DNA of 64,000 nt from Algoriphagus sp. PAP.12 (GCF_026652115.1 NZ_JAPPSQ010000010.1:124001-188000), one strand, 5' to 3'. Positions 54,182 to 63,424 are shown, counted from the stretch's first letter. Numbers and translations: made by a program. Notes: a model not told the origin generated them from the sequence alone.

Positions 54182-57100
54182 TTATAAGGCTAAAACATCA
54201 CTTGCTACTACTTGTACACTCTGAGTTCCGGAACTCGACTTTTTGGCGATTTGAACGGCTTCCATGTAGGACAATTTTTGAGCTCCTTGGACAACTTTCA
54301 AATCATCGGTTCCCACTACTGCAAAACCTGGTTTTTTAAGTTCAACTTTTTTCGAATTGACCACTCTGGATTGATAGGCTGAAAGAGCAGACCTGCCTAC
54401 AGCCCCTGTTCTACTGAAGAAAGTGGTCTCTTGCTTACTGAATCCAGTTAGGGCCGAAAGTCTATTTACAGCAAACAGGTTATTTTCTTCATCCATAATC
54501 AGCTGCTCATATTCTACATCTCTATCCAAAACAGCTCCCGTCTTGAGCGTATCCGTTGATTTGAGTTTGACTCCTGAGTTTTGATCTTGGAAGGATGGCA
54601 AAGCAAGCTTTTCATTATCCTTGATATCCAAGAAATTCGCAGGTGCAAATGATTCAGTGATATAGGTAGGGTTTGAGTCCGTAGAAGAACCAATCTGAAT
54701 ACTTACCACCTCGAATTGGGTATAATCCGACGGCTTAAATTGACCAAACTTGGATATTTCTACTTCTAGAGGTACTACTTTCTGACTGATCTCTATTGAT
54801 CCATTTGGAGTCAAAATCAACTCTTCTTCTGAAGCCAATCCTTTCATGCGCAATCCGGCAGAGTTTGGATTGGAAAGTATGCTTCTCCAGTTTTGGATAT
54901 CATCCATTGCTTCGAGCAACAGAGGCAATACCTCGATATCAGGTAATGTGGTATCTTTTTTATCTCCCCAGGTAACGTCAAACTTAACTTTGACAGAGAA
55001 GAACAATATTTTGAATTTGGCGGTACCTTTTGCTCTCCATGGAGTCGGTCCTTCCAAAGTAAATTCGAGAGAGAGGCTGAGCAAAGTGGCGCTTCCGGCT
55101 TTGACAGCCAATCTTGCCCTTGCATCAGCAATAAATCTGAATGGAGAGAATTGGAACAAAACATCGAAACCGAACTCACCAACGACTTTGAAGCCTGCAA
55201 CACCGAAATAAAAGTCTATTCCCGCTCCAAATTGAACTGTATTGGAAGTAACTGCGAAATAGCATGTTAGAGTCAATCGAGGATTTCCAGAAAGAATCTT
55301 CAAAGTCAACCTCTTCATTGGTGGGATACCCAAGTGGGTTGGTGGAGTAAATCTCGGGTGGAAACCACCTACTGAAAGGACAAAGTCAGGTTTTTCTCCC
55401 CAACCAATTCTAAGAACCATATCTCCTTCCAATCCAAAAGTCAAAACCTTCGAATCAAAAAGACTGGCATCAAAGCTCAACATGCCTTTTTCGAAATCAA
55501 TCATCCCCAAGAAGGCAACTTGGATTTTGATTAATGCGGCATTTTCATCAGGAAGTATTACTCTCAGTACACCTAGGATTCCGAATTTGGTTGGACTCGC
55601 AAACTCAATTACAACTCCCAAATCCACTCTGAGGATGGTCGGTACACCCCAAGTGATCGCGGCCATCGGGCCAATCACAAACTGATCTCTTTTGACAGGG
55701 AAGACTTCTTTGATATCAGTAAGAATCTTATTGATATTGGCAATGATGTTTTTAGGGAAGAGAATATTCTGGATGGTTCCAGTTCTTACCCCATCACGTA
55801 ACCTTTCTACTTGTATAGTCCTGTGAATTCCCAGAATCCCTCCCAATCCAGAAAGGAAGAACCCAAAGCCAAGGGCAATTCCAGTTCCGAATTCTACAGA
55901 GACAATAAATAAAACTGAGGTCCCTGGCTTGCCATCTGGCATTTTACTATTGATGATCCCGATTGCAGAAACCGCAAAAAGATTCATAAAGGAAAGCTCT
56001 ACAGCTCCGGCATACTCGCCTTTATCTTTATCGAAGAATAAATAACCTCCTCCAGAGAAAACAGGGGTATCCAAGGAAACACCCAATCCTGTTGGTGGCT
56101 TAAATCGAATATCAATATTGACAATACCAAAATTGGAATCTCCCTGTGGTGAACCATTGGCAAAAGTCGCTTTTGTAAGTGTCGCTTCTATTCCCAACCC
56201 TTCGACAGATGCCGCTACCGGGCCTAATGTGATGCTTGCTCCAGAGAAAGCCACTCCCAGATCCACTCCTGCTCCTCCATTATCTTTGTAGGTAATCTTG
56301 ATGGCGTCCAGGCTTACGGCATTTCCAAACTTCCCATTAACAGGAATCAAGGCTTCACTTTGTGCTCCTCCAAATGAAACACTCAAGCCAGATGGCCAAC
56401 GAATGTCTAAGTCTATATCAAAGGAATTCCCAAATTGAAGATCTTTTAAATTGATCTCACTTGGAAGAAGGTTATCCATTCCAGGAATGACAATTTGATT
56501 TTGGATCAATCCACCCAAAATAAAATCCCACTCGTTTGCGGCCGTTCTGCTTAATCCAATTTTGTTCAGATAAATCCTGACCACACTAGGAATATCCAGT
56601 ACTTTAAGTGCATTTGTACTTGGAGTTACTTCTCCCAACACATGGAATGCACCCTGATTATCAATTTCTATATCAACAGCAATAGTGGTTGATTCTCCTC
56701 CCAATCCACTGAATCCTTCCAATTCAAGTTGACCTTTCAAAGAGACTGTTATTTCATCTCCATTTTTGACTACAGAAATCTCTGTCACTGTAATCTTTAC
56801 CGAACCAATATTGAATACTGCAGAACTGCCAATGGAAGCAGAGAAATTACCAGCTGAAGGCACATTGAACGTAACCTCAATTTTTGCCGGTTGATCCGAA
56901 TCATCTTTTAAGCCCGGAATTTCCAATTCTCCTACAAAAGAGAAAGGATACTCAAGGCTATCTGGAGTAAAGGTGAGTTCAAGCTCTTTTAAAGTGAATG
57001 CAAATCCGCCGATTTTGATTTTCTGATCTTGGGAAAGAGAAATCCCATATTCGTTATCCTCTTTATCGTAGCTGAAGCCAATTCCGATTTCGGCAGGTCC

Positions 57101-60100
57101 AGAGCCATCCTCTTGCTCAAAACCTGAGAATCCTAAACCTGCTTCAGCAGAAATGCTTTCCAAGTCTCCATTCAGGATTCTTAAATCAAACTCATCTATA
57201 AAAAGGCTGACATCTCCAAGCTTCAGCTCAGTTCTACCTCCTCCAGGATTTGCTTGAATTGTGTAATCATTGCCATTTGTTACTTCAAAATTAAATCCGA
57301 GTTTATCATTAGGTGCGTCGCAAGCAGGAATGGTCAATTCTCCTGCAAAAACAGCATCAGTCAGGTTTCCATTTTGGATCGAGAATCCAAATTCAGAAAA
57401 ATCAAATGTCAGCCCTCCAATTGAAAAAGATGGCAGAGGACTAGCAGAAAAACTTAGCTTATTTTGAGGTGAATCATAGGCAATCGAAACGTCCACAAAA
57501 TCATCTCCACCGGGCAATTTGAATTTGGAGGATCCCGAAATAGACTGCATTGAGCCATTGTTCACCACCAATTCCAAATCAATATCTTTTACTTCTAGAC
57601 CATTCCCCTCTAGAGTTCCGGTCGATGTGATCTCAATGGTATAGCTATTTCCTCCATTGCTTACTTCAAAAGTGAAATTCAGTCCTCCTCCATTGGTAAA
57701 AAATGGCATGGTCATCGAACCTGTCAGATCTCCTGATTCGAAGGAGCCGTTTCTGATCAAGAAGGCGAGAGAAGCGATATTTAAAGTGAAAATCGCTAAA
57801 TCGGCAGGAGGTAGATTCGTCGCATTTAATGAAAAATCCTCATTGCCATTCTTAGAATAATTGACATCAACTGTAAATGGAGTATCTGGCTGCGTCAATT
57901 CAGGAATATGGAACCCTGCCGAACCACTTGCATTTTGGACAGCACCATTATCGACCTGAATACTAAAAGCCACATTACTCAAAACAAACATCCCGAAATT
58001 GGCAGTCTGTCCAGTTCCGTCAATAGCAATGGTGTAATTGTTTGTCCTTGCAATTGCGATATCGAAAGCAATCGGACTACCATCAAATACTGGCAGTGTA
58101 ATATCCCCGTTGACTGCAGCTGAAAACTGCTGACTTTCCTGACTTTCAATTCTAATTTGATCAAAATGCAGGTTGAAGCTTTCCAAATCCGCTGTGACAT
58201 CAGTCAATTCGATAATATAGATTGGATCTGCACCGGAAGTATCAACCGAAATATTAAAGTTGAAAGGTTGGCTCAATCCAGGAAGTTGCAACGCTCCTGC
58301 CCCAGTCACGGATTGCAGATTTCCATTTTGAACAGTTAGGCTAAAGCTTTGAAAATGAAGAACAACAGGACCAAACTCCACAGTATTTTGATCAGGAGTC
58401 CCAGTCAATTCTATAGTATAGTCATTCCCGGTATTGCCGATTGTCAGTTCAAATTGGATCCCTGCGCCACCCGTTGAATCTGGGAGGTTAAAAGTTCCGG
58501 ATGCTAAGCCACTAAAGAAGCTTCCATTTCTTATTTCAAAATCCAGAGAATCCATATGAAGTGATCCTCCAAAGAGATCCAAATCGACTGGATTATCCAA
58601 TTCAATCAAATATCTGTCTTGAATTTGGATGAATTCCAAGGAAACCGCACTCTCTGAATTGAATCCTGGAATCTGCAATCCAGCACTTCCACTGAAGTCC
58701 TGAATCACCCCAGTTTGAACATTCAATTCAATCTGAACTTGGTTAAGTTTGAAATCTCCAAATTCCACAAATTGAGTTCCGCTGTTTACAGCTATGTGAT
58801 AATTATTATCTCTATCAAATGAAACAGCAAAATCCAATGCTCCTCCATCTTCAAAAACCGGCAAAGTCAAACTTCCCACAGCGCTAGCAGAGAATTGCTG
58901 ACCTCCTTGACTGGATAAATTTATCTGGGTAAAGCTTAGATTAAACCCTCCAATCTCAGCAGCGATGTCATTGATTTGAATTGCATAAGTGGTAGTTGGA
59001 CCATTGATCGTCACATCAAAAGTAAATGCAAATGCCTGGCTTAATCCCGGCAATTGCATAGAACCAGCCCCATTTACACTTTGAACCAAAGAATTGACAA
59101 CCTCCAATTCAAAAGAACTTACCTCCAATTGAACAGGCCCGAAATTCAAGACGCTGTCCTGAGGGCTTCCAGTTAATTGAATTGTATAGTCATTGCCTTG
59201 ATTGGCTATTTCCAAATCAAATAGAATCCCTGCCCCATCTGTTACATCAGGTAATTTGAGATGACCATTGATTGCACTACTTGAAAAGGCTCCATTTAGG
59301 AAAACGAATTGAATCTGAGCAAAATCAATTTGGCAACCAGCTATTTCTGGGGTTCCGAAATTAGTCGCTGCTATCTCAAGTCTATTTGTTGCTTTTGTAA
59401 AGGATAATTCAACCTGAATGGGAGTTCCGGAGGTAATTTCAGGGATTGTTAATTCTCCTTCTCCGGAAACATCTTGAAGCTCACCATTTTCGAATAACAT
59501 TTGATAGGTCTGCAGATCCAATACAAACCCTCCATGCTGAATGGGCTGGCCACCAGAGATCTCGATTTTCAGACGATCAGTCTGAGCATCCTCAAATTGA
59601 ATGTTAAAATCCAGTTGACCATTTGAAAATAATGGAAGTTCGAGATCACCTTCCCAAGTACTCTGAACAAGATTTCCATCTTTGTGAATTCTTAGAAAAA
59701 CAGTTTCGAAAGTTGCAGTTCCAAATCCTAATGGGATTGGGGTGAAATTAGTCCCTGTAAACTCAAAATGAGGGTCAGCATAGGAGAAATCAAAATTGGT
59801 CTTGGCCGGCTCTTGAGTACTTGAATCTTCCACTCCCGGAAGTTCCGCCCATCCATTTATTGCCACATCGGCAGCAGCTGCCGGATGGGTTGTTATTTCT
59901 ATATGCTCAAAGAAAATCGAAACACTACCTTTCTTCAGTTCTTGCCCCTCTGGATTTTGAGCCTGATACCTGACATCTCCATTATTAAGGAGCTCTACTT
60001 CAAAATCTATTTTTCCAGGACCATTTTGTCCATCATCCAAAAAATCAAAAACCAGCTCTCCGCTAATCTGAGTTCCAGCTTGAAATTCACCATTTTGAAT

Positions 60101-60799
60101 GACAAGTGTTAGCTCATCTATTGTCGCCCGAAAACCTTGAAGTCTCGCTGCAGGAACATTGGCTGCAGTACCTGTGAAGATTCCCGTTCCAAACTCAATA
60201 CTCAAAGTTACTTGGTGTGGACCGGAGCCATCTTCATTTTGAATTCCTGGTAAAAATGCCTCAATAGATAGCTCCAGAGCAGTCAATGTGGAAGAGGTAA
60301 AAGCCAAAGAGGAAGAAATAACATTGACTTCAACTCCTTGTATTTTTGCCTCAATCGGCCCTGTCTGATTGATGAAAAATTCATTAGTTCCACCTGCATC
60401 CCTAATCTCTATGCTGTAGGGAATTTTCGATAGCTCATCAGTCACACGATCCCTGAGTGATTGCAACTGAGTCTCCCCTTGCATCAAAATCTCATCTACT
60501 TGAGTTGCTGCATCATTCAGTTTGATTCTGAATTGCTTTAAAACAGACTCCAACTCATGAAGGAAAAACTCTTGATTATTGGCTATTAAATCTTCGGCGG
60601 CCTCGATGATATATTGATCAGCAGGCTTTGAAATGACAACCGGTAAATTGATTGGAGAATCTACCTGATCTTTCAAATGCTCAAACACCATTTCTGCAGT
60701 ATCCGAGGGGTTTGCAATCAATTGATCCAATTGATCTTTAAGTTGTCCCAGACCGATATCAGTGAGTAAAGACTCAAAAGGCAAATTAACAGTAGCCAT
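54182..60799 (-). CDS. Giant-operon gene 1: 2205-residue beta-repeat protein with DUF6603-like region
   Basis: The function is unknown; no signal peptide. About residues 1-125 are helical. Residues about 160-1400 are built of roughly 18 beta-rich units of about 64 residues, each with a signature such as MQLPGLSQ, LTLPVFEDG, LQIPGFNSE or FNLPDSTGG, plus NDYTIQLTG-type strands. Residues about 1410-1945 (GGYLFFDKDKGEYAGAVELS; FGFFLSGLGGILGIHRTIQV; GPMAAITWGVPTILRVDLGV; FSPFRFIADARARLAVKAG) match the DUF6603 family as I remember it. A C-terminal segment (ISQKVVPLEVEISKFGQFKP) completes it. It is the first gene of the operon. Confidence 0.88.
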   Translation of the reverse strand: MATVNLPFESLLTDIGLGQLKDQLDQLIANPSDTAEMVFEHLKDQVDSPINLPVVISKPADQYIIEAAEDLIANNQEFFLHELESVLKQFRIKLNDAATQVDEILMQGETQLQSLRDRVTDELSKIPYSIEIRDAGGTNEFFINQTGPIEAKIQGVEVNVISSSLAFTSSTLTALELSIEAFLPGIQNEDGSGPHQVTLSIEFGTGIFTGTAANVPAARLQGFRATIDELTLVIQNGEFQAGTQISGELVFDFLDDGQNGPGKIDFEVELLNNGDVRYQAQNPEGQELKKGSVSIFFEHIEITTHPAAAADVAINGWAELPGVEDSSTQEPAKTNFDFSYADPHFEFTGTNFTPIPLGFGTATFETVFLRIHKDGNLVQSTWEGDLELPLFSNGQLDFNIQFEDAQTDRLKIEISGGQPIQHGGFVLDLQTYQMLFENGELQDVSGEGELTIPEITSGTPIQVELSFTKATNRLEIAATNFGTPEIAGCQIDFAQIQFVFLNGAFSSSAINGHLKLPDVTDGAGILFDLEIANQGNDYTIQLTGSPQDSVLNFGPVQLEVSSFELEVVNSLVQSVNGAGSMQLPGLSQAFAFTFDVTINGPTTTYAIQINDIAAEIGGFNLSFTQINLSSQGGQQFSASAVGSLTLPVFEDGGALDFAVSFDRDNNYHIAVNSGTQFVEFGDFKLNQVQIELNVQTGVIQDFSGSAGLQIPGFNSESAVSLEFIQIQDRYLIELDNPVDLDLFGGSLHMDSLDFEIRNGSFFSGLASGTFNLPDSTGGAGIQFELTIGNTGNDYTIELTGTPDQNTVEFGPVVLHFQSFSLTVQNGNLQSVTGAGALQLPGLSQPFNFNISVDTSGADPIYIIELTDVTADLESFNLHFDQIRIESQESQQFSAAVNGDITLPVFDGSPIAFDIAIARTNNYTIAIDGTGQTANFGMFVLSNVAFSIQVDNGAVQNASGSAGFHIPELTQPDTPFTVDVNYSKNGNEDFSLNATNLPPADLAIFTLNIASLAFLIRNGSFESGDLTGSMTMPFFTNGGGLNFTFEVSNGGNSYTIEITSTGTLEGNGLEVKDIDLELVVNNGSMQSISGSSKFKLPGGDDFVDVSIAYDSPQNKLSFSASPLPSFSIGGLTFDFSEFGFSIQNGNLTDAVFAGELTIPACDAPNDKLGFNFEVTNGNDYTIQANPGGGRTELKLGDVSLFIDEFDLRILNGDLESISAEAGLGFSGFEQEDGSGPAEIGIGFSYDKEDNEYGISLSQDQKIKIGGFAFTLKELELTFTPDSLEYPFSFVGELEIPGLKDDSDQPAKIEVTFNVPSAGNFSASIGSSAVFNIGSVKITVTEISVVKNGDEITVSLKGQLELEGFSGLGGESTTIAVDIEIDNQGAFHVLGEVTPSTNALKVLDIPSVVRIYLNKIGLSRTAANEWDFILGGLIQNQIVIPGMDNLLPSEINLKDLQFGNSFDIDLDIRWPSGLSVSFGGAQSEALIPVNGKFGNAVSLDAIKITYKDNGGAGVDLGVAFSGASITLGPVAASVEGLGIEATLTKATFANGSPQGDSNFGIVNIDIRFKPPTGLGVSLDTPVFSGGGYLFFDKDKGEYAGAVELSFMNLFAVSAIGIINSKMPDGKPGTSVLFIVSVEFGTGIALGFGFFLSGLGGILGIHRTIQVERLRDGVRTGTIQNILFPKNIIANINKILTDIKEVFPVKRDQFVIGPMAAITWGVPTILRVDLGVVIEFASPTKFGILGVLRVILPDENAALIKIQVAFLGMIDFEKGMLSFDASLFDSKVLTFGLEGDMVLRIGWGEKPDFVLSVGGFHPRFTPPTHLGIPPMKRLTLKILSGNPRLTLTCYFAVTSNTVQFGAGIDFYFGVAGFKVVGEFGFDVLFQFSPFRFIADARARLAVKAGSATLLSLSLEFTLEGPTPWRAKGTAKFKILFFSVKVKFDVTWGDKKDTTLPDIEVLPLLLEAMDDIQNWRSILSNPNSAGLRMKGLASEEELILTPNGSIEISQKVVPLEVEISKFGQFKPSDYTQFEVVSIQIGSSTDSNPTYITESFAPANFLDIKDNEKLALPSFQDQNSGVKLKSTDTLKTGAVLDRDVEYEQLIMDEENNLFAVNRLSALTGFSKQETTFFSRTGAVGRSALSAYQSRVVNSKKVELKKPGFAVVGTDDLKVVQGAQKLSYMEAVQIAKKSSSGTQSVQVVASDVLAL
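58280..59330 (-). repeat. 256-residue segmental duplication inside the first giant gene
   Basis: Block one (centred on NFGPVQL, codons near 59135) recurs 768 bp away (EFGPVVL, codons near 58367), giving a 256-residue period. Matching pairs in order include NDYTIQLTG/NDYTIELTG, MQLPGLSQ/LQLPGLSQ, GGFNLSF/ESFNLHF and LTLPVFEDG/ITLPVFDGS. The period contains four ordinary repeat units, so a four-unit block was duplicated. The DNA is diverged, so it is old. Confidence 0.75.
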
Positions 60800-61052
60800 A
60801 AAAAATTGATTTCTAAAAATTAAACAAAATCACAATCTGCTGAATTTAACCAGTTTGCGGGAGAAATAAAAAAATATACTCCTCTATTATTCTAAAAAAT
60901 TATATTTCAACCCAAGCCTATTAAAGCAAAAATAATATCGTACAATTTCATAAATGCAAAATTCAAAAAATCTTGTTTTAGTTATAAAATATTTTTAATC
61001 CACCTAAATTGTGTTTCTTACAAGATCTTGAAAGCCAGTCCCAAGCAATAAA
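60800..61052. other. AT-rich leader and intergenic region of the giant operon
   Basis: No gene is visible. It contains the operon promoter (60927-60960) and a perfect palindrome CAAGATCTTG (61021-61030). The leader of the operon mRNA would be about 120 bases, very AT-rich and without a purine-rich ribosome-binding site, as is usual in this phylum. Confidence 0.55.
60927..60960 (-). promoter_or_regulatory. Promoter of the giant operon (TTTG-N22-TATTTTTG)
   Basis: On the minus strand TTTG (60957-60960) is 22 bp upstream of TATTTTTG (60927-60934), a full match to the Bacteroidota consensus with acceptable spacing. It is the only such promoter I see before gene 1. Confidence 0.6.
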
Positions 61053-61082
61053 AAAAGAGCAAGTTTTAAAGCTTGCTCTTTT
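61053..61082 (-). terminator. Terminator after the HAD gene
   Basis: AAAAGAGCAAG (61053-61063) pairs with CTTGCTCTTTT (61072-61082). On the minus strand it is followed by T residues. Confidence 0.85.
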
Positions 61083-61127
61083 GAATCCTATTTTTCTTAA
61101 AATTCGAATTTTACAAAAGTTGAATTT

Positions 61128-61784
61128 TTAAATTGCAAGTAAGCTCTTGACTTTATCCTGTGTAATCTCTCTATAGTCATTGATATAAAAATGACTTTCT
61201 GGTAGCTCGGCCTTTGTATGTGAGGATAAAACCGCAACTACTTTCATTCCAGCATTGAGTCCGGCTGTAATTCCCGAAAATGAATCCTCAAACACCAAAC
61301 AGTTTTCTGGATCTACCTGAAGGTTTGCTGCAGATTTCAAATAAACTTCCGGATCAGGCTTATGTTTAGTGACATTTTCACTAGCCAAAGCAGAACCAAA
61401 ATGAGGGAACAAATCTAGTTTACCCGCAATCAAATCAAGATTTGCTTGTGGGGCTGAAGTTGCTACACCAGTTTTAAACCCATTCTCTTTCAAGCCATGG
61501 AAAAACTCCAAAAAACCAGTGATTGGATCAACGTGATGCTGGTAAATTTCACGAAACAGGCTTTCCTTTTCATCTTCCAAATCCAACAATTCCTGACCTT
61601 CGATTTTTCTCCCAAAAAAATGGCTCATTATATAAGAGTTACTTTTCCCATACATATGAGAAGCAAACTCCTCTTCTGTTGGATGCAAATCTCGCTTTGC
61701 AAAAAACTCCTTGAATGCTAATGAATGAAATGGATTGGTATGACAAATCACACCATCCATATCGAATATTACTGCTTGACTCAT
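61128..61784 (-). CDS. HAD-family hydrolase (beta-phosphoglucomutase-like)
   Basis: From ATG 61784 the protein has 218 residues. AVIFDMDGVICHTNPFHSLA holds the nucleophile and acid/base Asp (DxD) and the start of a helical cap; VATSAPQANL is motif II, the Lys of KHKPDPEVYLKSA motif III, and VFEDSFSGITAGLNAGMKVV motif IV. It is a phosphatase or phosphomutase of the beta-PGM group; the substrate is unknown. A start 11 codons upstream would lie in the rocD terminator. Confidence 0.92.
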   Translation of the reverse strand: MSQAVIFDMDGVICHTNPFHSLAFKEFFAKRDLHPTEEEFASHMYGKSNSYIMSHFFGRKIEGQELLDLEDEKESLFREIYQHHVDPITGFLEFFHGLKENGFKTGVATSAPQANLDLIAGKLDLFPHFGSALASENVTKHKPDPEVYLKSAANLQVDPENCLVFEDSFSGITAGLNAGMKVVAVLSSHTKAELPESHFYINDYREITQDKVKSLLAI

Positions 61785-61804
61785 ACTATTTATAAATAAA
61801 AAGA

Positions 61805-61831
61805 TCGCTTTCCGCACACAACAGAAAGCGA
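61805..61831 (-). terminator. Terminator after rocD
   Basis: On the minus strand TCGCTTTC...GAAAGCGA forms a hairpin followed by TTTTTATTT. It ends about 20 bp before the HAD gene's ATG. Confidence 0.8.
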
Positions 61832-61853
61832 CCTAAAATCAGTTCAATAGATT

Positions 61854-63092
61854 TTACTTTTTATCAAACTCCGCAATCACTTTCTCAATGATATCACAGC
61901 ATTCATGAATTTGCTCTTCAGTCATTACCAAAGGTGGAGCAAAGCGGATAATGTTTCCATGAGTTGGCTTCGCCAAAAGACCGTAATCTGCAAGTCTCAC
62001 ACAAATATCCCAAGCAGTCGAGCTATCTTCAGAATCATTAATCACTACCGCATTCAATAATCCTTTTCCTCTCACCAATTTGGCTATTGGATATTTCTCT
62101 ACCACTTTTTGCATGCGAGTTCTGAATATCTGACCTAAGTACTCTGCATTTTCAGCCAACTTTTCATCTTTGATCACATCCAAAGCAGCCATGGCCACCT
62201 TTGCACCTAATGGATTTCCACCAAAAGTAGATCCGTGCTGACCAGGCTTAATCACATCCATCACCTCATTATCTGCCAAAACTGCAGAAACTGGATAGAA
62301 ACCTCCAGATATCGCTTTGCCCAAAATCAACATATCTGGCTTGACATTTTCATGATCTACGGCCAATAGCTTTCCTGTTCGAGCAATCCCCGTCTGAATC
62401 TCATCAGCGATAAACAAGACCTGATGATCCTTACACATTTGATTTGCCTTGCTCAAATAACCTTCATCTGGAACGTAAACCCCTGCTTCACCTTGGATAG
62501 GCTCAACTAAAAAGCCAACAACTCCCGGTTCCTTCAAAGCTTCCGCCAATGCCTCTGTATCATTATATGGTACCTTGATAAATCCATTTGTATAAGGTCC
62601 GAAATTCTTTCTTGCTACCGGATCATTGGAGAATGAAATGATCGTGGTAGTTCTACCGTGGAAATTATTTTCAGCAACGATGATTTTAGCTTCATTTTCA
62701 GCGACACCTTTTCTTTCATATCCCCATTTTCTGGCAATCTTGATCGCTGTTTCTACTCCTTCTGCTCCCGTATTCATAGGTAGCACCTTGTCAAAACCGA
62801 AATATTCAGTCACGTATTTTTCAAAAGGTCCCAATACATCATTGTAAAAAGCTCTCGAAGTCAAAGTTAAAGTGCCTGCCTGTTCAACAAGAGCATTTTT
62901 AATCCTAGGATGGCAATGGCCTTGGTTCACCGCTGAATAAGCAGATAGGAAGTCGTAATACTTTTTCCCTTCCACATCCCACAAGAACACTCCCTCTCCT
63001 CGAGTCAATACCACGGGTAGTGGGTGGTAGTTATGAGCTCCGTATTTGTCCTCGAGGGCAATTGCCTGCTTGCTAGAAGTGATGGTCTCCAT
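61854..63092 (-). CDS. rocD: Ornithine--oxo-acid transaminase
   Basis: The 412-residue class-III aminotransferase has [20 protein letters not shown] and [19 protein letters not shown] as the ornithine-aminotransferase start. [20 protein letters not shown] binds the PLP phosphate, and [20 protein letters not shown] has the PLP Lys; [14 protein letters not shown] provides the Asp. It converts ornithine to glutamate semialdehyde in arginine/proline metabolism. The promoter has a 10-bp palindrome next to it. Confidence 0.96.
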   Translation of the reverse strand: METITSSKQAIALEDKYGAHNYHPLPVVLTRGEGVFLWDVEGKKYYDFLSAYSAVNQGHCHPRIKNALVEQAGTLTLTSRAFYNDVLGPFEKYVTEYFGFDKVLPMNTGAEGVETAIKIARKWGYERKGVAENEAKIIVAENNFHGRTTTIISFSNDPVARKNFGPYTNGFIKVPYNDTEALAEALKEPGVVGFLVEPIQGEAGVYVPDEGYLSKANQMCKDHQVLFIADEIQTGIARTGKLLAVDHENVKPDMLILGKAISGGFYPVSAVLADNEVMDVIKPGQHGSTFGGNPLGAKVAMAALDVIKDEKLAENAEYLGQIFRTRMQKVVEKYPIAKLVRGKGLLNAVVINDSEDSSTAWDICVRLADYGLLAKPTHGNIIRFAPPLVMTEEQIHECCDIIEKVIAEFDKK

Positions 63093-63133
63093 GTTTTTTT
63101 GTATTTTTGGTTTCTAAAATGATTCCTTAGTCA

Positions 63134-63141
63134 CAAATATA
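63134..63141 (-). promoter_or_regulatory. -7 element of the rocD promoter
   Basis: TATATTTG on the minus strand matches TAnnTTTG, about 41 bp before ATG 63092. The -33 region is weak. Confidence 0.5.
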
Positions 63142-63147
63142 GTGATT

Positions 63148-63157
63148 GCGCTAGCGC
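63148..63157. promoter_or_regulatory. GCGCTAGCGC palindrome between rocD and the DUF5522 gene
   Basis: This perfect 10-bp palindrome lies upstream of the rocD -7 box, within its spacer region, and 7 bp before the DUF5522 ATG. It is a good candidate operator for both genes. Confidence 0.4.
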
Positions 63158-63164
63158 TAAAAGA

Positions 63165-63320
63165 ATGAAACAGGGAAAGAAGAGGCAATTACCGACTTTG
63201 GAAGCAGAAGACTATTATATGAATGAGCAAGGGCTCATGGTCTTCACTGCAAAATATCATTTAAAAAGAGGCTATTGCTGCGGAAATGGGTGTAAACACT
63301 GCCCTTATGGCAAAGAATAA
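63165..63320 (+). CDS. Small DUF5522 protein (51 residues)
   Basis: The short gene encodes a 51-residue protein with GLMVFTAKYHLKRGYCCGNG followed by CKHCPYG, which is the cysteine-rich DUF5522 signature (CCxxxCxxCPY). The four cysteines probably bind a metal. Such proteins are frequent in Bacteroidota; the function is unknown. It is divergent from rocD. Confidence 0.85.
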   Translation: MKQGKKRQLPTLEAEDYYMNEQGLMVFTAKYHLKRGYCCGNGCKHCPYGKE

Positions 63321-63348
63321 AAAAGTATCTTGAATATTTTTAAATCCC

Positions 63349-63382
63349 TTTGTTGTTAATTCCCAAAAAGTTCCGATATTTG
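63349..63382 (+). promoter_or_regulatory. Promoter of the rpmB cluster (TTTG-N22-GATATTTG)
   Basis: TTTG (63349-63352) is separated by 22 bp from GATATTTG (63375-63382), about 42 bp upstream of the rpmB ATG. Same spacing and box as the MsbA-like gene. Confidence 0.6.
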
Positions 63383-63424
63383 CAGACTCATTACAGAAAC
63401 GCATTCAAATTACGATAAAGAATC

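Noticed and set aside
42511..60799. Reading the giant operon as an extracellular contractile injection system or prophage tail module
   Set aside because: No sheath, tube, baseplate, LysM, AAA+ ATPase, integrase or lysis genes are visible, and the protein motifs are unlike tail proteins I know.
54182..60799. Interpreting the first giant protein as an RHS/CdiA-type toxin or a surface adhesin
   Set aside because: It has no signal peptide, no YD-repeats, no hemagglutinin motif, no variable C-terminal toxin domain and no T9SS sorting domain.
61021..61030. CAAGATCTTG palindrome as an operator of the giant operon
   Set aside because: It is about 60 bp upstream of the -33 box and a 10-bp AT-rich palindrome can easily arise by chance; listed only as part of the region.
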